Shown: positions 1 to 5,438 of the stretch, piece by piece
Layout: every line of letters starts with the position of its first letter
How positions within the stretch are numbered: position 1 is the first letter of the stretch
Assembly: GCA_018712465.1 (NCBI GenBank)
Contig: DVGY01000180.1
Location: 1 to 5,579, forward strand
Reading direction: 5' to 3'
From: Candidatus Egerieicola pullicola
Lineage (GTDB): Bacteria > Bacillota > Clostridia > Oscillospirales > Ruminococcaceae
Length of the DNA: 5,579 bases
Notes under the pieces: model-generated
The model's input: the letters and a program-made list of their open reading frames with translations, nothing else
What the model was told of the DNA's origin: nothing
Database searches by the model: none
Program-made: the position numbers and the translations under genes

Positions 1-6
1 ACTGCC

Positions 7-1359
7 ATGCTCAATACCAAGGACATCATGGAAACCATCAACATGATCCAGGAAGAAAACCTGGACATCCGCACCATTACCATGGGCATCTCTCTGCTGG
101 ATTGCATCGATCCGGACCCGGATGCCGCCTGCCGGAAGATTTACGATAAAATCATGAAGAAGGCCGGCAAACTGGTGCAGGTGGGGGAAGAGATTGAAAA
201 GGAATACGGGGTTCCCATTATCAACAAGCGGATTTCCGTCACCCCCATCGCCATTATCAGCGCCGCGTCTGGTCAACCCATCAAATACGCCCATGTGCTG
301 GAAAAGGCCGCAATGGACTGCGGGGTAAACTTCATCGGGGGTTACTCTGCGCTGGTGCAGAAAGGTTTTGCGCCCGGAGATGAGGAGCTGATCCGTTCCA
401 TTCCCCGGGCTCTGGCGGAAACCGATCACGTTTGCTCTTCGGTAAATATCGGTTCCACCAAAGCGGGCATCAACCTGGACGCCTGCAAGCTCATGGGCCA
501 GGTGGTGCGGGATACCGCCGAAGCCACCAAGGACCGCAACTGCATCGGCGCCGCCAAACTGGTGGTGTTCTGCAACGCTCCGGAGGACAACCCCTTTATG
601 GCAGGGGCGTTCCACGGTGTAGGAGAAGCGGACTGCATCATTAACGTGGGGGTTTCCGGCCCCGGCGTGGTGCGGGCCGCTTTGGCCAAAGCCAAGGACG
701 CTTCCATTGCGGAAGTGGCGGATATTATCAAAAAGACCGCTTTTAAAATCACCCGGATGGGTCAGTTGGTGGGTACTGTGGCCGGCAAGCGGCTGGGAGT
801 TCCCTTCGGCATTGTGGACCTGTCTTTGGCGCCCACACCGGCAGTGGGAGATTCGGTGGCTCACATTCTGGAAGAGATCGGCTTGGAACAGTGCGGCACC
901 CATGGCACTACCGCAGCGTTGGCCATGCTCAATGATGCGGTGAAAAAGGGTGGCGTGATGGCCTCCAGCCGGGTAGGCGGCCTTTCCGGCGCTTTTATTC
1001 CGGTGACCGAAGACGCTGGCATGATCGACGCCGCTCGGAGCGGTTCCCTGCGGCTGGAAAAGCTGGAAGCTATGACCGCGGTGTGCAGCGTGGGATTGGA
1101 TATGATTGTGATTCCTGGAGACACTCCGGCTACCACCATTTCCGCTATCATTGCCGACGAAGCTGCCATTGGTATGGTGAACTCCAAGACCACCGCGGTG
1201 CGTGTGATCCCTGCCATTGGAGTAAAGGCCGGGGAAGAACTGGACTTCGGCGGACTGCTGGGATACGGCCCGGTGATGGAAGTCAATCCCAAGTCCGCAG
1301 CCGCCTTCATCAATCGGGGCGGCCAGATCCCCGCGCCCATGCAGAGCTTGAAGAATTAA
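7..1359 (+). CDS. UPF0210 / PFL-family protein of unknown function (DUF711)
   Basis: The 450-residue product reads as the conserved UPF0210 (DUF711) family end to end. It shows the N-terminal ENLDIRTITMGISLLDCIDPD stretch in two parts (residues 17-26 and 27-37), NKRISVTP (73-80), a central FHGVGE (202-207) and the glycine turn GVSGPG (215-220). Family members are about 450 residues with a fold resembling pyruvate formate-lyase, but no reaction is established; the pyruvate formate-lyase name is structural, and I see no glycyl-radical motif. The protein is probably cytosolic, with no signal peptide or membrane segment. ATG at 7 is chosen because family proteins begin just before this position, but the frame is open to the window edge and no ribosome binding site can be seen in six bases, so a slightly earlier start cannot be excluded. 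In many Firmicutes a small ACT-domain gene lies just upstream; that position is off-window. A hairpin terminator lies 187 bases downstream. Confidence 0.93.
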   Translation: MLNTKDIMETINMIQEENLDIRTITMGISLLDCIDPDPDAACRKIYDKIMKKAGKLVQVGEEIEKEYGVPIINKRISVTPIAIISAASGQPIKYAHVLEKAAMDCGVNFIGGYSALVQKGFAPGDEELIRSIPRALAETDHVCSSVNIGSTKAGINLDACKLMGQVVRDTAEATKDRNCIGAAKLVVFCNAPEDNPFMAGAFHGVGEADCIINVGVSGPGVVRAALAKAKDASIAEVADIIKKTAFKITRMGQLVGTVAGKRLGVPFGIVDLSLAPTPAVGDSVAHILEEIGLEQCGTHGTTAALAMLNDAVKKGGVMASSRVGGLSGAFIPVTEDAGMIDAARSGSLRLEKLEAMTAVCSVGLDMIVIPGDTPATTISAIIADEAAIGMVNSKTTAVRVIPAIGVKAGEELDFGGLLGYGPVMEVNPKSAAAFINRGGQIPAPMQSLKN

Positions 1360-1362
1360 CTG

Positions 1363-1515
1363 GAAGTTTTTCGGGGTGCAGAGGTGAAGCCCCTGCGAAG
1401 GCAACGAAGCCATTTATTAGGGTCCGTGGCAGGGCGCTTCTGCAGCTCTGTCGGTGGATGCCGGAACCGGAATCCGCTCGGTCCAATGGCCGCAGGCCGG
1501 GGAACGGGTCGAGCT
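1363..1515 (+). repeat. Hairpin-rich intergenic element, copy A (possible structured RNA)
   Basis: This stretch carries short blocks that recur on the opposite strand in copy B (1600-1743) at nearly the same spacing: gaagcccctgcgaag (1386-1400), gtccgtgg (1422-1429), gtcggtgga (1450-1458), ggaat (1469-1473) and cgggtc (1505-1510). Between blocks it folds locally. Base pairing is possible for 1430-1435 with 1445-1450, 1456-1459 with 1472-1475 (extended by 1461-1462 with 1469-1470), 1476-1480 with 1510-1514, and 1488-1491 with 1495-1498. It begins directly after the UPF0210 stop and may be transcribed as that gene's 3' region, since no promoter is evident in front of it. It could be an interspersed repeat, a structured non-coding RNA of about 200 nt ending at the hairpin at 1546-1577, or both. 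No family is confidently recognised. Confidence 0.6.
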
Positions 1516-1545
1516 GGGAATATTTGAAACATAATTGCAATTACG

Positions 1546-1577
1546 CCCTCTGTGTCAGCCACAGGGGGTTTGTTGTT
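1546..1577 (+). terminator. Intrinsic terminator downstream of UPF0210 / copy A
   Basis: A 9-base-pair stem (1546-1554 with 1560-1568, one G-U pair at 1549/1565) closes a five-base loop and is followed by the T-rich run tttgttgtt. This is a reasonable rho-independent terminator for transcripts coming from the UPF0210 gene through copy A. The T tract is interrupted by two G residues, so it may be leaky. On the opposite strand no T run follows the stem, so it should act in the + direction only. Confidence 0.65.
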
Positions 1578-1599
1578 GGAAGGGGAAAGGACGGATTCC

Positions 1600-1743
1600 G
1601 GATTGACCCGGCTGGTTGCTGGCGCAACAGCGCCGGGGACATTCCACTGTCAGCCTCCACCGACTAGGCTACATTGGCTGCCTACCACGGACTTCTGTAA
1701 AAGACTCCGCATTCTTCGCAGGGGCTTCGCCCCTTGCAACCCC
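1600..1743 (-). repeat. Hairpin-rich intergenic element, copy B (inverted relative to copy A)
   Basis: Read on the minus strand, this segment repeats the block order of copy A: the 15-base complement of 1386-1400 at 1714-1728, then blocks at 1685-1692, 1656-1664, 1641-1645 and 1605-1610. The first three offsets (36, 28 and 19 bases) equal those in copy A and the last differs by one base. It has its own hairpins at the matching places: 1665-1669 with 1680-1684, 1607-1612 with 1632-1637 (six perfect pairs), and 1615-1619 with 1624-1628 (five perfect pairs around a four-base loop). A ggggc/gcccc hairpin at 1721-1733 sits near its outer end. Most sequence between blocks differs from copy A, so this is an old, diverged copy rather than a recent duplication. 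No protein-coding signal is convincing here. Confidence 0.6.
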
Positions 1744-1745
1744 AC

Positions 1746-1763
1746 AAACCTTTAAAAAGGTTT
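1746..1763. repeat. Perfect AT-rich palindrome at the outer edge of copy B
   Basis: The eight bases aaaccttt at 1746-1753 and aaaggttt at 1756-1763 form a perfect inverted repeat around two A residues. It directly adjoins the outer end of copy B, and a degenerate form of the same aag-t-rich sequence (about 1363-1371) precedes copy A on the other side, so it may be the edge of the repeat unit. As an RNA hairpin it is AT-rich and has no clean T run after it on the + strand, so I do not call it a terminator. Confidence 0.5.
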
Positions 1764-1855
1764 GATCCAAATTTTATGTTTCAACCTGCCCAAAACTTTC
1801 CACTGCCCCTTCCTTCAAATGGGTACAAATGTCAATGGGCCTTGCGCTTTGGGTA

Positions 1856-1870
1856 TGCTATAATGAAATG
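1856..1870 (+). promoter_or_regulatory. Extended -10 promoter of the ABC-F operon
   Basis: TGC followed by TATAAT at 1859-1864 gives a perfect extended -10 element. No good -35 hexamer stands 17 bases upstream (1836-1841 reads tgggcc), so the extended -10 probably does most of the work. Transcription would begin near 1871, leaving a leader of only about 33 bases, which contains the ribosome binding site gaaagga (1891-1897) six bases before the ATG at 1904. Such a short leader leaves no room for the attenuators that often control antibiotic-resistance ABC-F genes, which fits constitutive expression. Confidence 0.75.
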
Positions 1871-1903
1871 AACTTCCAACCCTTATCTTAGAAAGGACAT
1901 ACT

Positions 1904-3508
1904 ATGATTCACGTATCGGATGTCAGCATCAATTTTGATGGACAAGATCTTTTTAAAAATGTCAACCTGAAATTTTCCGAAGGCAACTGCTACGGCATTA
2001 TCGGCGCTAACGGTGCCGGCAAATCCACCTTCCTGCGGATCCTCTCCGGGGAACTGGAACCTGGCAAGGGAGAGGTTATCATTGATCCCGGCCAGCGGAT
2101 GAGTGTGTTGAAGCAGGATCACTTTGCCTTTGACCAATATTCCGTTTTGGACACCATCGTTATGGGCAACCAACGGCTGTATCAGGTGGAGCAAGAAAAA
2201 AACGCCCTTTATGCCAAGGAAGACTTCACCGAGGAGGACGGCAACCTGGCTGCCGAACTGGAAGCGGAGTACGCTGAACTGGGTGGTTGGGATGCAGAAA
2301 CCGACGCTGGCAAGCTGCTCCAAGGTTTAGGACTGCCTTTGGATTTGCTGAGCCAGCCTATGAGCGCCCTTCCCGCCAAGGAGAAGGTGAAGGTGCTGCT
2401 GGCGCAAGCCCTCTTTGGTCAACCGGACATTATTCTGTTGGACGAACCTACCAACCACCTGGACGTGGCCAGCATCCACTGGCTGGAAGGCTTTTTGATG
2501 GATTATCCCGGCACAGTGATTGTGGTCAGCCATGACCGGCACTTCTTAAACAATGTCTGCACTCACATCTGCGACATCGACTACAACAAGATTAAAATCT
2601 ATGTGGGCAACTACGATTTCTGGTATCAGTCCAGCCAGTTGATCCAAAAGATGATTCGGGATCAAAACCGGAAAAACGAAGAAAAAGCCAAGGAACTCCA
2701 GGCCTTTATTCAGCGGTTCTCTGCCAATAAGAGTAAGTCCAAGCAGGCTACCGCTCGCCGGAAGCTGTTGGACAAACTGACCATCGAGGAAATGCCTGCG
2801 TCCTCCCGGCGGTATCCCTTTGTGGCCTTTACTCAGGATCGGGAAGTGGGCAAAGAAATTCTTACGGCCGAGGATATTACCTGTTCCTTGGAAGGGGAGA
2901 AGGTGCTGGATGGCATTTCCTTCCGAGTCAACCGAGGAGATAAGATTGCCTTCGTGGGAGAAAACGACCGGGCCATCACCGCTTTGTTTGAAATCTTAGC
3001 CGGCAATCTGGAACCGGAACAGGGCAGCTTTAAGTGGGGAGTATCCACCAGCCAGAGCTACTTCCCCAAGGATAATACCGCCTTCTTTGAGGGCTGTGAT
3101 CTGTCCATCATTGACTGGCTGCGGCAGTATTCCACCGACGACACGGACACTTACCTTCGCAGCTTTTTGGGTAAGATGCTCTTCTCCGGAGAGGAAGTGA
3201 CCAAACCGGTGAAGGTGCTGTCCGGGGGCGAAAAGGTGCGCTGTATGCTCAGCCGGATGATGATGAAGCAGGCCAACGTGCTGCTGCTGGATCAACCCAC
3301 CAACCACCTGGATCTGGAATCCATCACCGCCTTGAACAACGGTCTTACCGGCTTCCCGGGCATTGTTCTCTTTGCCAGCTACGACCATGAATTTGTCCAG
3401 ACCATTGCCAACCGGATTATGGAAATTACTCCGGAAGGCAAACTCATCGACCGTCAGTCCACCTACGACGAGTATCTCCAATGGCGGTTGGGGGTGGAGG
3501 TGGATTGA
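1904..3508 (+). CDS. ABC-F family ATP-binding protein, YkpA/YbiT-like
   Basis: This 534-residue protein has two ABC ATPase domains in one chain, no membrane segment and a charged helical linker (about 241-300), the ABC-F layout. ABC-F proteins bind the ribosomal E site and act on stalled or starting ribosomes; the subgroup assignment comes from overall resemblance to YkpA/YbiT. Domain 1 has Walker A GANGAGKST (34-42), Q71, Walker B with catalytic Glu in IILLDEPTNHLD (176-187) and H-switch H210. Its signature is degenerate, LPAKEK (156-161). Domain 2 keeps a canonical signature LSGGEK (439-444). Its Walker A is GENDRAIT (352-359), lacking glycine and lysine; Walker B is LLLDQP, with Gln464 where the catalytic Glu belongs; and the H-switch is Tyr493. 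Thus one composite ATP site looks intact and the other inactive. ATG at 1904 follows gaaagga by six bases. It heads an operon with the next two genes. An antibiotic-resistance role is less likely given the subgroup and the short leader. Confidence 0.95.
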   Translation: MIHVSDVSINFDGQDLFKNVNLKFSEGNCYGIIGANGAGKSTFLRILSGELEPGKGEVIIDPGQRMSVLKQDHFAFDQYSVLDTIVMGNQRLYQVEQEKNALYAKEDFTEEDGNLAAELEAEYAELGGWDAETDAGKLLQGLGLPLDLLSQPMSALPAKEKVKVLLAQALFGQPDIILLDEPTNHLDVASIHWLEGFLMDYPGTVIVVSHDRHFLNNVCTHICDIDYNKIKIYVGNYDFWYQSSQLIQKMIRDQNRKNEEKAKELQAFIQRFSANKSKSKQATARRKLLDKLTIEEMPASSRRYPFVAFTQDREVGKEILTAEDITCSLEGEKVLDGISFRVNRGDKIAFVGENDRAITALFEILAGNLEPEQGSFKWGVSTSQSYFPKDNTAFFEGCDLSIIDWLRQYSTDDTDTYLRSFLGKMLFSGEEVTKPVKVLSGGEKVRCMLSRMMMKQANVLLLDQPTNHLDLESITALNNGLTGFPGIVLFASYDHEFVQTIANRIMEITPEGKLIDRQSTYDEYLQWRLGVEVD

Positions 3509-3831
3509 ACCTCTTTGATCTGCCTCCCCAATTTTCCCAGGAAGAAGTCACCCAGGAGCTGCTTTCCGCCCCCAATGTTCGGATTGAGCGCATTCTTTCC
3601 AGCGGCCAAACCTCTCCGGAGGGGTTTTGGTACGACCAGGAAGAAAATGAATGGGTAACTATCCTGGAAGGGGAAGGGGAAGTGGCTTATCCGGATGGAA
3701 CCAAGGTGCGGCTGCAAAAGGGAGACGCCCTGCTGTTGCCCGCCCATCAACTACACCGGGTGAGCTACACCAGCACTCCCTGCCTTTGGCTCTGTGTCTT
3801 TTATCCCAATCCACAGGAGGAACTAATATGA
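3505..3831 (+). CDS. Small cupin-domain protein, TTG start
   Basis: The product is a single-domain cupin of 108 residues, a small beta-barrel of unknown substrate. I choose TTG at 3505, which overlaps the ABC-F stop as TTGA, because relatives begin close to the NLFDLP stretch. The ATG at 3481 would instead add an implausible MAVGGGGG tail that merely re-reads the end of the ABC-F gene. G-rich GGAGG at 3496-3500 is a ribosome binding site, although it is close to the start. The core resembles stand-alone cupins with SPEGFWYDQ (37-45), E49-W50 and the second motif KGDALLLPAHQLHRV (72-86), with G73, P79, H81 and H84. The usual HxH pair of cupin motif 1 is absent (residues 38-50 carry W/Y/D/E instead), so metal binding, if any, is non-standard. 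The gene is probably co-translated with the ABC-F gene; a functional link is not known. Confidence 0.85.
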   Translation: MNLFDLPPQFSQEEVTQELLSAPNVRIERILSSGQTSPEGFWYDQEENEWVTILEGEGEVAYPDGTKVRLQKGDALLLPAHQLHRVSYTSTPCLWLCVFYPNPQEELI

Positions 3832-3998
3832 GCGATTCTCTCATTGCCCGCTTAAATGAACTTACGGCTCTATCCCGTCAGCGGGAACTGACCCAGGAGG
3901 AACAACAGGAGCGGCATGATCTGCGGCTGGAATACCGTCAGCGCTGCCGGGAAAATCTCCGGGCTCAGCTGGAAGGAATCAAGCCGGCGGAAAAATAA
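3828..3998 (+). CDS. DUF896 (UPF0291) family small protein, YnzC-like
   Basis: This 56-residue protein is a DUF896 member: a short two-helix protein with the family pattern IARLNEL (6-12), LTQEEQQER (21-29) and LRLEYR (32-37), followed by a basic C-terminal helix. Its length matches the family (about 55-80). The molecular role is unknown. In Bacillus subtilis the homologue YnzC is encoded in the SOS-induced yneA operon, but I see no LexA box in front of this operon, so SOS control is not supported here. The ATG overlaps the cupin stop as ATGA and is preceded by a strong caggaggaa ribosome binding site (3814-3822), so it is the last gene of a translationally coupled trio. A strong terminator follows 34 bases after its stop. 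Confidence 0.9.
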   Translation: MSDSLIARLNELTALSRQRELTQEEQQERHDLRLEYRQRCRENLRAQLEGIKPAEK

Positions 3999-4032
3999 CA
4001 AAGCGTATTATTCTGATATTATATTACAGAAT

Positions 4033-4070
4033 CAGCAGGTTTTCCGGCAAGGAAGATCTGCTGTTTTGTA
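4033..4070 (+). terminator. Strong intrinsic terminator of the ABC-F/cupin/DUF896 operon
   Basis: A 13-base-pair stem (4033-4045 with 4051-4063, two G-U pairs) encloses a five-base ggcaa loop and is followed directly by ttttgtattat. It is a textbook rho-independent terminator. A second, weaker hairpin (4010-4015 with 4027-4032, six pairs) abuts it upstream and may help keep the region free of other structures. Confidence 0.9.
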
Positions 4071-4116
4071 TTATATAGAGGGAATATGACGAATAGTAAT
4101 TTTCTTGCCGGGGAAT

Positions 4117-4160
4117 TTCACAGCATCTTCACAGAGGGAAAAGGGCTGGGCAGTTGTGAA
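4117..4160 (+). promoter_or_regulatory. TTCACAG repeat cluster, possible operator
   Basis: TTCACAG occurs at 4117-4123 and again at 4128-4134, exactly 11 bases (about one helical turn) apart. An inverted near-copy, TTGTGAA, at 4154-4160 overlaps the -35 hexamer of the next promoter. The placement, on one face of the helix just upstream of and over the promoter, suits a dimeric or cooperative DNA-binding regulator. No regulator gene is in the window, and chance recurrence of seven-base words is possible. Confidence 0.35.
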
Positions 4161-4182
4161 AAGCACCCTGCCATGCTATAAT
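4154..4182 (+). promoter_or_regulatory. Sigma-A-type promoter of the CPBP protease gene
   Basis: TTGTGA (4154-4159), a 17-base spacer and a perfect TATAAT (4177-4182) preceded by TGC make a strong vegetative promoter. Transcription would start near 4189, giving an unusually long leader of about 130 bases before the ATG at 4322. It lies 84 bases after the upstream operon's terminator, so the protease gene is an independent unit. Confidence 0.85.
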
Positions 4183-4188
4183 AAAGGT

Positions 4189-4321
4189 ATCAATTTGACC
4201 AAGACCTGGATGTCTCTTTGTGATATTTCTGTTTCCTCGACCAGTTGAGCTGGTGGCAAAATCAGGGGAAATCCTAAGGTATTGAGGTCAATCAAAGAAT
4301 GGGATAAAAGGAAGGCAGTTT
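4189..4321 (+). promoter_or_regulatory. Long 5' leader of the CPBP gene, possibly structured
   Basis: The predicted leader can close on itself through 4195-4200 (ttgacc) pairing with 4286-4291 (ggtcaa), bringing its start next to the region just before the ribosome binding site aggaagg (4309-4315). Inside are small hairpins at 4203-4206 with 4213-4216 and 4240-4244 with 4250-4254. A 12-codon reading frame, ATG 4210 to TGA 4248, ends inside the second hairpin but lacks a ribosome binding site. No known riboswitch consensus was recognised, so regulation through this leader is a suggestion only. Confidence 0.35.
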
Positions 4322-5317
4322 ATGGACGCAGCCGCTGTGAAACAATTGCAAAAGCACTATTACCGCAAAGCGGTGGGGGCATCGGCTCTGGCCTTGGTGG
4401 GATATTGTCTGTTGAGTTTATATCTTCAGTGGCTTTGTTTACGGCTGGGTGCTTTTTGCTGGACGGCGGTAGAATATTGCAGCGGAAACCTAGGGCAAGG
4501 AACATTTTGGTTGGAGTACCGCTATGGAGTGGCTCAACTTCAGCGAAGTGAACTGTACTTTGCCCTATCTCAGATTATCCTCATCCCCGTGACCATGATT
4601 GCGGCAGGGTGGAAGTGCCGGCGAGATGCTGGGATTTCTTCCAGCTTGACCAAGGGAAAGATCGACGGGCGGCGGCTGGGATTGGGCTGTGTTGCGGCAC
4701 TGTTTTTCTACAGCGTTTGTCAGCTGCTGAGCTACCTTTGGCAGGTGCTGTTCGGCAGCATGGGACTGCCTGCCGCGACTATCCCCACGGTAAATTGGGC
4801 GTTGGGGGATCCTTGGATGACCCTGCTGCTGACGGTATTTATCAGTCCAGTGGTGGAGGAATGGCTGTTTCGGGGAGCGATTTTAAACCGGCTGCGGCCC
4901 TATGGGGACAGCTTTGCCATTGCCGCTTCCGCCATTCTCTTTGCCCTGATGCACAACAGTTTACCTCAGTTATTTTTGGCACTAGGCGTGGGCTCAGTGC
5001 TGGGTTGGCTGGCAGTGCGCACCGGAAATCTCCGCACCGGGATTTTGCTGCACATGCTGGTGAATCTGCTGGATTGGGGGCGGCTGATGCTGCTGGACCA
5101 GGTGGCTGGGATCACTTTCTGGCTCCAGGTTCTCTGGGTGATTGCTTTGGTGACCTGCGGAGCGGTACTGTTTCGGCTGTCTGGGGTAGGACGGTTGAAG
5201 CTGGAGTTTGCCCCAGGGAAAATTGCCATCGCTCATCCCTGGATTCGGTTTTTCCTGCATCCGGCAGTGTGGCTGGTGGCAGGGTATTGCTTGTACCGTT
5301 TGGTGATGGGACTGTAA
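4322..5317 (+). CDS. CPBP family intramembrane metalloprotease (CAAX protease/Abi type)
   Basis: The 331-residue protein is strongly hydrophobic, with roughly eight membrane segments (for example about 18-45, 80-98, 118-140, 165-178, 197-231 and 262-285, and one near 310-328). It carries the three CPBP (Abi) motifs in order: EEWLFR (179-184), FALMH (207-211) and HMLVN (244-248). The glutamates and histidines E179, E180, H211 and H244 match the metal-binding and catalytic set of the family, so it is predicted active. Relatives cleave prenylated or other membrane peptides, or take part in bacteriocin immunity and stress signalling; the substrate here cannot be told, and no bacteriocin gene is adjacent. 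ATG at 4322 follows aggaagg by six bases. It is monocistronic, with its own promoter and leader upstream and a hairpin terminator 26 bases after its stop. The C-terminal 60 residues after the motifs form an extra hydrophobic tail. Confidence 0.92.
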   Translation: MDAAAVKQLQKHYYRKAVGASALALVGYCLLSLYLQWLCLRLGAFCWTAVEYCSGNLGQGTFWLEYRYGVAQLQRSELYFALSQIILIPVTMIAAGWKCRRDAGISSSLTKGKIDGRRLGLGCVAALFFYSVCQLLSYLWQVLFGSMGLPAATIPTVNWALGDPWMTLLLTVFISPVVEEWLFRGAILNRLRPYGDSFAIAASAILFALMHNSLPQLFLALGVGSVLGWLAVRTGNLRTGILLHMLVNLLDWGRLMLLDQVAGITFWLQVLWVIALVTCGAVLFRLSGVGRLKLEFAPGKIAIAHPWIRFFLHPAVWLVAGYCLYRLVMGL

Positions 5318-5343
5318 ACCCGAAAACAGATAATAAAAGAAAC

Positions 5344-5378
5344 CCCTCTGTGTTTTGTGCACAGAGGGATCCTTTTGT
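5344..5378 (+). terminator. Terminator of the CPBP gene
   Basis: A perfect 9-base-pair stem (5344-5352 with 5360-5368) with a seven-base loop is followed by atccttttgtct. On the minus strand the same stem is followed by gtttctttta, so it may also back up termination of the convergent glutamate dehydrogenase gene. Its left arm, ccctctgtg, is identical to the left arm of the terminator at 1546. Confidence 0.8.
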
Positions 5379-5390
5379 CTGAAATCAGGC

Positions 5391-5418
5391 TATAAAAAAC
5401 TCCCTCGCAAGGAGGGAG
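5391..5418 (-). terminator. Terminator of the glutamate dehydrogenase gene
   Basis: A perfect 7-base-pair stem (5400-5406 with 5412-5418, five-base loop) is followed on the minus strand by gttttttata (5390-5399 on the + strand reads as its A-rich complement). It sits 20 bases beyond the gdhA stop codon, as expected for its main terminator. On the + strand a T-rich cttctttc also follows, so it may act in both directions. Confidence 0.85.
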
Positions 5419-5438
5419 CTTCTTTCGGTTCTGTTGGA

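Noticed and set aside
861..1340. 159-codon minus-strand open frame
   Set aside because: It is an antisense shadow of the strongly conserved UPF0210 coding sequence.
1310..1562. Two minus-strand open frames (76 and 68 codons) across the UPF0210 end and copy A
   Set aside because: They lie antisense to a real gene and a hairpin element, have no ribosome binding site, and resemble no family.
1552..1755. 67-codon open frame on + within the intergenic region
   Set aside because: It translates the terminator hairpin and copy B of the element, has no ribosome binding site, and its composition (RRGFAPCNPTNL end) is what a GC-rich hairpin repeat gives by chance.
1360..1760. Transposon or MITE with terminal inverted repeats
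   Set aside because: The arms are inverted and about 140 bases long, but they are strongly diverged, no target-site duplication is evident at either end, and there is no transposase. A structured repeat pair explains it better, though a decayed MITE is not excluded.
1883..2323. 146-codon minus-strand open frame over the ABC-F start
   Set aside because: It is a shadow of the ABC-F reading frame and would run through its promoter and ribosome binding site.
1904..3998. Antibiotic-resistance ABC-F operon
   Set aside because: The gene resembles housekeeping YkpA/YbiT types, the leader is too short for attenuation, and the neighbours are not resistance genes.
4189..4321. Known riboswitch or T-box in the CPBP leader
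   Set aside because: None of the core motifs I could recall (T-box GGUGGNACCGCG, c-di-GMP, ZTP, fluoride, guanidine, preQ1) is present.
4282..4551. 89-codon + frame overlapping the CPBP start
   Set aside because: It overlaps the CPBP leader and coding start in another frame, without a ribosome binding site or a family match.
4609..5382. 257-codon + frame inside the CPBP gene
   Set aside because: It is an out-of-frame shadow; the CPBP frame has the three family motifs and membrane segments, while this one has no recognisable domain and runs into the terminator.
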